From Capitulum mitella (taxonomy: Eukaryota > Arthropoda > Thecostraca > Pollicipedomorpha > Pollicipedidae): a stretch of 64,000 bases of DNA. Positions 57,288-64,000 of the stretch are shown here, one piece after another (position 1 is the stretch's first letter; every line of letters starts with the position of its first letter). The DNA lies in NCBI GenBank assembly GCA_030062745.1, contig CP099841.1:26415398-26479397 (forward strand), read 5' to 3'. Below the pieces are notes generated by a model. That model was not told the DNA's origin, made no database searches, and worked only from the letters and a program-made list of their open reading frames with translations. Both the position numbers and the translations under genes were made by a program.

Positions 57288-60200
57288 GATAGTAAAGAGA
57301 CTTACGCTCTCCGGATCCCACTAATCTCATTTTTCCGGATCCCGAGTTCGAATGACCTTTTCACGGATCTCCTGATATGACCCATGACTCTCACGTTCTT
57401 TTTTTACATACAGTCTTTATTCGGACCTCACGTTCATATCAAAGTCAGAGGATCTGACAGGAAACGCTCCACATTTGGCAGACGTTTTGAACTGAGCTGA
57501 CCAGCTTGCAACTTGCGGAAATGTAATCATATTTTACATTACGTCTCAAATTGTCGCATTCATTCGTACGACGTTCTTCCTTCATGCTGCGCGCAGCGCT
57601 CAAATTTTTGCGCCGTTTTCTGGCGGAGTCAGTTCAGCTTCAGGTACCCATGATACGCTCGACCTCACATCCGGTCGCCCAATCAGCGACGTGGAAACGC
57701 CGGCTCAGTTTCAGAGGGCGGCTGGTCTCAAACGGCCGCGAGCCGCCCTGTTCATGCCCAACTGTTTCCAAGTGCAGTGTTTTTGCATGCGGCGCTTATG
57801 GCCGGGACAGTGAACTCTTTCCAGGTTCTCTATTGCGTGGCGCGCGGGCAACTGCGGGTATTGCTGGTGATTGAGACATCGAAGCTGACGGATAACCGTT
57901 GTATGCAGGAGAACTGTCTTGACTTGTATTTGCGAGGATCCTGAACTGCGAACGCTGGCGGGAGTTAAGAAAAGAAATGGACTGGCGCGGTAAATGACAC
58001 CCGCAACGTTGCACTCCGGTTATTGCGTGGAAGCAAATCTGTCCAGCCAGCCGGCCCGGACAGGGTTCGCCTTTCAGCCTGAAGGTACAGAGCCACGGAA
58101 ATGCTCTGATGTTATCCTGCGCACCGTGGAAAAATCAACCTAGCCCAATGCGACGCACGACAGACAGCCTTAGCTGTGAGCCAAACTAAACCTGGCTGAC
58201 AACGACTGACTTCCGACTGGATTCGATTTGTCGGAGAGCTTGCAGAGCCAGGGGACAGGCAGCACAGGCGCCCCGTCGTCACTGGTGCCAAAGACCAGAG
58301 CTCCGCCAGCATCGATTGATCATCAACCACCAACCCATCAGCCCATCAAATGCAGATTACCTTCATATGAAAATAAACATGGCATTTCGTTGGGTCCGGG
58401 GAGCAATGCTGTCAGTCGGAAAGTACTCGCGAGATATAAACGGGTGTGTTTGCTTATCTACTTGACTGATCACGGCAGCTGTCAAGGCATCTGGGAGGAA
58501 ACAAATTGCTGGCAGCGTGTTCGTGTGCCACATGACGTTTTCGCCAGCCAGTGATGCATTTTATTTGCAAGACATGCACAGCTTCCAAATGTCAAGTTGT
58601 TTTCGAATCAAGATAAACATCACAGGGTCACAGCGGAGGTAAAACCCAAAATATGTGTTCATATAGTAACGACAGTTACAGGTTTTTATTAATGTGGCAA
58701 GACTAGCCAGCTCCATCGAGGCAAATATACGAGTAGGCATCTCAAAGACCTTCATGAGAGCGGGAATGCACCCGTCGAAATCCATAGATGAAGCCAGCAT
58801 TGCTGCCATTGTACATCTTACGACATGGGTGCCGTTGTGTTGTGCAAGAACCACGGGCTGCCAGCCTCTGAAACATGAGAAAAAGAAAGGGGCGCAGAGG
58901 AATGATGTTAATTGTCGCCGTATTCGCAGACTGTGGGCGATTTTTTTCGTGCGAAAAAGAGGTGCTTCGAAGATGGAGTCTTCTGTTGTTGTTACTACTT
59001 TTCTGTGCTTGCGATTTTTTCCTGAGGTCTTTGCGTGTTGTTTTCTGGCGATTGTTTTGTGTGGGGACACATTGGCCTAGCACTTGCTTCTTCAGATGTA
59101 TGCTTAAATGGAGTGAGAGTTGCCATGCTGATGTAATGCCAAGTTTTACGACTTCCCTTTGTTTTCACAACAGTACAGTGCACAGTAACACGATGACCCC
59201 TTTGTGGCCGAAGATGACTCCTCAGCTGCCATGCTAAAAATGTAGATTAAGAATATCAAGCACCATTTTCAGGTCAGTTCGATTTCTGTTGTATGTTGGA
59301 AAGTTCACGCTTTACTGCGCAAAGTCCGAATTCATACTGAAGAGATAAGGATGGCATATTTGGGCTAATATTTGGGCGTTTTCCCAAGTGATATGTTCCG
59401 AATATGAAGGCTGTTCTAAAGACTGAAGGGTTTTCTGTTCTGTTCCTTGTCTGTTCGCTGTCATTTTCTGTTTCTTCTGTTCATTGTTATTCTGAAGACT
59501 GTTCACATTCATGTTTATCATCATGTCTTCCGAATTTGAAGAAGGGTGCAAATGTTCGAAAGCATTAATGCAAAGTGCTTGTTTAAAAATGGCACTGATT
59601 TAGCGGCTCAGCTTACGTTTTTCGTTGATATAAAATTAGCGCCAATAAAATAAAACAGTGCAATCTAGCAAGGACGAGCGGTGTTCTGGATAAGGGGAAG
59701 CCATTTCGAAACATGCACGTAGGAGCCCTATGAGAAGTGTATACCGCGCTCTTGCTTTTATGCATGCAGTATTGGCTATCATATTCATTATCATGTGCCC
59801 GAAAGACATAGACCCTAAAGACCCAGGGGAGAAGATTCAGAAAAAAAGAATAGCAGGAGTGTTGTGACCCAAAGAGATCAGATTAGTGCAAAAACCATGG
59901 AATTTAACGTAATTGGGTAAAGCGGCATGGAATGGCACTCCTGCCTACCCGATGACGGGCAGGGGAATGAAAAAAGCAGCACGCAGGAAACAAGCAACTG
60001 TCTGAACAAAACTGCGAATTTACGGCGATCGGTAATTTATCCGGTAGGCCTGGACAGAGCGCCGGTTTCCCGGCAGTAGCCAGACGGTCTCGAGTCGCAC
60101 CGCCCACTCGATGTTTGACCCTGGGCTCAGCTGTAGCAACTGGCCTGCGTGGTGTCATGGCGGCACGTTAAACTTCTGCCATGAATCTACCGTTGCCTGG

Positions 60201-60666
60201 AACTGCGCGATCGGTTGCTGTGGTCGGAGTCTATGTAACAAGCTCTGCTTAGCATGGATCCCGATCCCCAGCATCATCCCATCGAGTCACTCGGATGAAA
60301 TGGAAATACGACTTAAAAATCTCGTATTCTGCGTCGCCCGAAATGGGTGACAAAGTTGACGACAGTTTAAACGCCGACCATGACGCTTGGTGCTATGACG
60401 ACAATGACTGATGGACCCATGACTGATTTGACTTTCTTGTAACTTGGCTTTTACTACTCTGTGTTTTTAGACAGACTTTGACTGCTCACAGCCCGCTCTT
60501 CAACCGGCAATAGGCCGTGTGCATCCATGTAGAAGCTTTGTCAAGGTTAGTAGGGTTAGAACTATTTTTTGTCAATTTCTGTCCATGCCGCAACAAGGAG
60601 CTAAAGTGATTTTGTACAAATTTGGTTCGCCTTCCGCCAAGTTGATAGGACCGCCACCGTACCTGA
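57288..60666. other. Intergenic sequence, one weak exon-like block
   Basis: No gene supported. A minus-strand block at about 58690-58868 follows a strong polypyrimidine acceptor (tttctttttctcatgtttcag) and has an AATAAA on the minus strand at its end (plus 58685-58690). It could be a terminal exon, but no partner or family was found. Confidence 0.4.
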
Positions 60667-60667
60667 C

Positions 60668-60707
60668 ATATGGACTGCTACAAGCATGGTCGTGTAGCAG
60701 TCCATAT
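60668..60707. repeat. Perfect 15-bp hairpin
   Basis: Arms atatggactgctaca (60668-60682) and tgtagcagtccatat (60693-60707) with a 10-base loop. Confidence 0.85.
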
Positions 60708-60928
60708 ACTTCGAGTGTTGGCTGTGCTCGTAATGTCCCGCCTACCCGTGCCCTGGCTATTGCAGGCATGCATGCCTCCCCTGGCATCTAACGTTGTCAT
60801 CACTATTATTTCTGCCAGGTTACTGTGGGCTGAATAGTCCACGAGAACGGTTTTGACGTCTTTCCGTCATGCGACAGACATGTTGCAGTGGAGTGACCCG
60901 AAATGTTGAGTTGAGGCGTGCTGAGGAA

Positions 60929-60965
60929 GGTTCGAAGCCGGCGATACTGCTGTCGTAAGAAGCAC
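60929..60965 (+). repeat. Direct repeat, copy 1 (GGTTCGAAGCCGGCGATACT block)
   Basis: Recurs with small differences at 61630-61663. The shared block continues into GTCGTAxGAAGCAC. Confidence 0.8.
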
Positions 60966-61499
60966 TGTAAAGTACGATTGATCAGCGCAGCTCTGTGCCC
61001 GTTCTTCCCAAAATCTACGACTGCTGAACTGCTTTCCTGAGGGTATGTCTGACAAGAGAAACCAAAAACCGTCTTGCGGTATCCTTTAATCGGCACAGCT
61101 CCAAGAGCCACATACAACGTACATTGCCTCAGACGGCTGAACCATGGAGGGATTAGAGCGTCGCTCGCCCCGTTCCTTCAGCACTAAAATTTGACATAAA
61201 CCCTATGACGCCGATCATAAAGAAATGATTTGCAAATGGTGTGCGCGTCCCCGCCCCGCCGATGTCCCACCGCCGGTGTATGTTGCCGTTCCTTAACGCT
61301 CTCGTCACACCTTGGCAAGTTGAAATCTTGCAGAAATGCTAAGCGGCTTGGGACTCGTCTGCAAGGCTTCGTGAGGGGCGCTAATTCCTACCCGTCTGAC
61401 CTAGGCAACATTTCGCGTATTGACTGAGCTCGTGCTGGATTCCCCACATTTTTAACATCCGTGAGGCCGCAGAGGCTTGCATGGAGCAGTAACTGGACC

Positions 61500-61855
61500 A
61501 GGGTTCGTAATTCGTAAGCCAACGGTTCGGTAGGAAAAGTTCGTAGCCAAAAGTTCGTAAACATACGGTACAAGGCTCGCATCGGAAAAGGTCGGTATCG
61601 GAAAAGGTTCCTTTCAGAAAAGGTTCTTTGGTTCGAAGCCGGCGATACTGTCGTATGAAGCACAGAAGGTTCCTACTGAAAACGGTGCGCATGGAAAAAG
61701 TTTGTACGAAAAATATCGTAAGGGAAAAGGTTCGCAAGGAAAAGGGTTCGTTAGCATAATGTTTGCATCAGAAAAGGTCGCATCGGACAAAGTCCGTATC
61801 GGACAAGGTTCGTAACAGAAAAGGTTCGCATTGCAAAAGGTTCGTGACGTAAGAC
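61500..61855 (+). repeat. Short-unit array, GGTTCGTA..GGAAAA, forward orientation
   Basis: About twenty diverged 16-18-base units of [15 protein letters not shown] type. The same unit recurs in reverse complement at 63760-64000. The block at 61630-61663 repeats 60929-60965. Confidence 0.8.
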
Positions 61856-63759
61856 GAAGATAAGCGCGGCACAGGCCCTGGTTGGTGGTGGACATAGCCC
61901 GTTTTCCTGAGGAGGCGAAACGACCATTTGTGCTCGGACAGCGGCCACTATTCTTTTCCCTGGCCTTGGCCATTTTTCCGACATTTTGGGATGGGCCATG
62001 ACCATTTTAGCCTAGTCTTATGTCCGCCCTTGGCTCCGGCGAGAACGCTGGTATGCGGAATCGGAAACTTCCGCATCTTTTTCAAAAATGCCATGCTGTG
62101 AAATTTCCGGAAATTTCAATTTTTATTTCGATGGGTTCAAAATAAGAACAATGCAGGTCCATTGCAATACATCTTTCGGAACCATATGAAATGCAAACGG
62201 GCGAAAATATAGCATTGCCAATTTTACCCTTTATGGGTATCTTGAATCCGCTCATGCTCACGCTCATTTAAAAATTCCGTATTTCATAACAGCGTGAAAA
62301 CCTCGGTATTGTAAATCCAATGACGTTTACTGCGAACAAATATTTATCAATTTGGATTTTAAGCGCGATAAGTAGGCTACTACGTCCAATCGAGAAAAAT
62401 TTCAACATTGTCCATAAAATAGCTTCTGGAGCCGCCTCTGATGCAACTAAATTTTCATATTTTAACAAAATGCGTCGCAAATATGCTTAGGAAAAATCGC
62501 CAAGGTTGAAGTCGCTATCTCAAACCGTTCTCACGGCACGCAAAAAAAACCGAAAGGGAGACTTCCAAGCCTCCCTGACCCCGTAACCGTACCAAGGTTC
62601 GTGCCGACGATTCATGACGATGGGTTTCATGATACCTGTTTGCTTATCGCCGCGACTCTTGACGCTAACCACTCCATCCCATTTGCCGGGGCCTGGGCAG
62701 ACCGGTATCCGTGGCCCGTGAGAGCCAGGTAGGGCTCAGGATCATGACCAAAGTTGTAATCAGGCCACCAAAGATAGGCGTAATCAGGCTACCACTGGCG
62801 CAACAGGTTTCTCAGCAAAGCCAAGGAATCGCTCAGACACGTAGAGCAAAAAACAGTCTACTGAAATTGGTCGGATTACCTGGTGTTTCCATTACAGAGG
62901 TTTCTCGGACCCGCCACTGGTCACTACCGCACCTCAGACGCGCAGAGGAAAACAAACCTCAGCTGCCGATGCAACTCAGGCTTGTATTGGTGCGAATTTA
63001 GCCTCTACGGCTTTGGCCCGAAGAAAATATAGAGACATCTCTCTCATACATTTATGATTTACTTTGGGTTGGTATTCCTCTGCATGGTTTGCCCTGCTTA
63101 TATCGCGGCCGCAGTGGTATTCAACCTAAATGGGTCACTTAGTCATTGGGCGCACCCACTGGGAAGATTTTTGTAGACACCGTGCATGCCATATGGATGT
63201 AACTGTTGGAGCGGTTTTCGGCAATATTGTCCCATTTTTCACGCTGCTGACACCGCTCATGAACATTTCACGTATTTTGAGAAGTGTCCAAATGTAGATT
63301 ACACTATGGATTCTTTCAGGTGCGCCTACTACGGAGACAATTGGTCGGTTACGTTCTGAAAAAGAAAATCCGGTAAGGAGGTGGCGTGCTGCATGGAATT
63401 CACGTGTAATCCACCCCATGACAACATGGTTATGCGAACTGTTCATCCTGCGACAAACCCCCCTCCCAAACAACCCATTACTGGGAGGTCCCCGCTCAGT
63501 CTACGCTAGTCCACCTATTTCAAAGCGGGATAACCAACGTACAATCTGCCCTGATTATTCTGGCCGCCGATTTGTATCAACCCAGCAAGAAAACAGCGCC
63601 TACGACTACGTGTCCCATGAAGCAGACGGTGGTGAGCAGACTGACTGCATGCCCATTCCTGTCTCGGTCGGTCCTGGGGTGGCGAAGTCTCTTGGCTGCG
63701 GCGGCCGACGGTGGGGAAACACTGTGGTCACGTCCCTCGCCCCCTCCCGGGTATATCTG
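61856..63759. other. Sequence between the two inverted arrays, no gene seen
   Basis: About 1.9 kb of mixed composition without a recognisable reading frame. Confidence 0.4.
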
Positions 63760-64000
63760 ATAAGAACCTCTTCCGATACGAATCGTTTCCGGTAGACCTT
63801 GTCCAGTGCGAACCTTTTCTGATGCGACCCTAACGTTTACGAACCTTTTGATTATGGATCGTTTTCCTTACGACGCTTTCCCCGTGCGAACCTTTTCCCT
63901 TACGAACCTCTTTTGTACGAACTTCTTCCATGCGGACATTTTGCGGTACGAATCTTTTCCATGACGAGTCTTTTTCGTCACGAACATTTTCCAATAAGAA
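63760..64000 (-). repeat. Short-unit array, reverse orientation, running off the window
   Basis: Units of TACGAACCTTTTCC type, the reverse complement of the array at 61500-61855, continue to the last base. Confidence 0.8.

Overview
This is a window of an animal nuclear genome. It is probably an arthropod and plausibly a crustacean with very GC-rich coding exons, but the species cannot be fixed from the sequence. The evidence is multi-exon genes with GT-AG introns and matching intron phases, metazoan-specific proteins, no bacterial-style operons, and abundant microsatellites and DNA transposons. Coding exons reach roughly 70-80% GC with CCGGCCGG-type composition, while the right half is much more AT-rich.

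Two convergent protein genes fill the left 27 kb. On the plus strand, 731-12877, lies a homologue of C3G/RAPGEF1, the Rap guanine nucleotide exchange factor. It has 14 coding exons and its 5' exons are outside the window. It encodes an N-terminal helical region, a Pro-rich centre with four PxLPxK-type Crk-SH3 docking motifs, a REM domain and a complete CDC25 catalytic domain ending at a true stop. On the minus strand, 27351-14979, lies a homologue of SUCO/osteopotentia (SLP/Mid2-type SUN protein of the ER and nuclear envelope). It has 10 coding exons: a hydrophobic N-terminal exon, a Pro/Glu-rich linker, the SUN domain over three exons, a long Pro/Ala-rich linker, a coiled coil, a C-terminal transmembrane helix and a basic tail. 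The genes meet tail to tail across about 2.1 kb. In each gene the intron phases agree throughout except for one exon, and in both cases the break sits in or beside a C/G homopolymer. Either the assembly has single-base errors there or the alleles carry small frameshifts.

From about 28 kb to the end no complete gene is recognisable. There are two isolated minus-strand exon-like ORFs with signal-peptide character and good donors (28323-28521 and 36677-37003), a plus-strand exon-like block nested in a SUCO intron (19210-19322), and a few weaker candidates. The rest is dominated by mobile and repeated DNA. A 3.46-kb hAT-type element (39811-43265) has perfect 12-bp inverted ends and a perfect 8-bp target duplication. 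A family of about 1.1-1.4 kb piggyBac-like non-autonomous elements is flanked by TTAA, carries G/C-rich hairpins just inside its ends, and holds clusters of nuclear-receptor half-sites (AGGTCA). There are also several minisatellites, AT, CT and GT microsatellites, and a pair of inverted short-repeat arrays running off the right edge.

The most unusual item is the TTAA/hairpin/AGGTCA repeat family. It would spread nuclear-receptor-like sites, including one perfect DR1, over about 17 kb.
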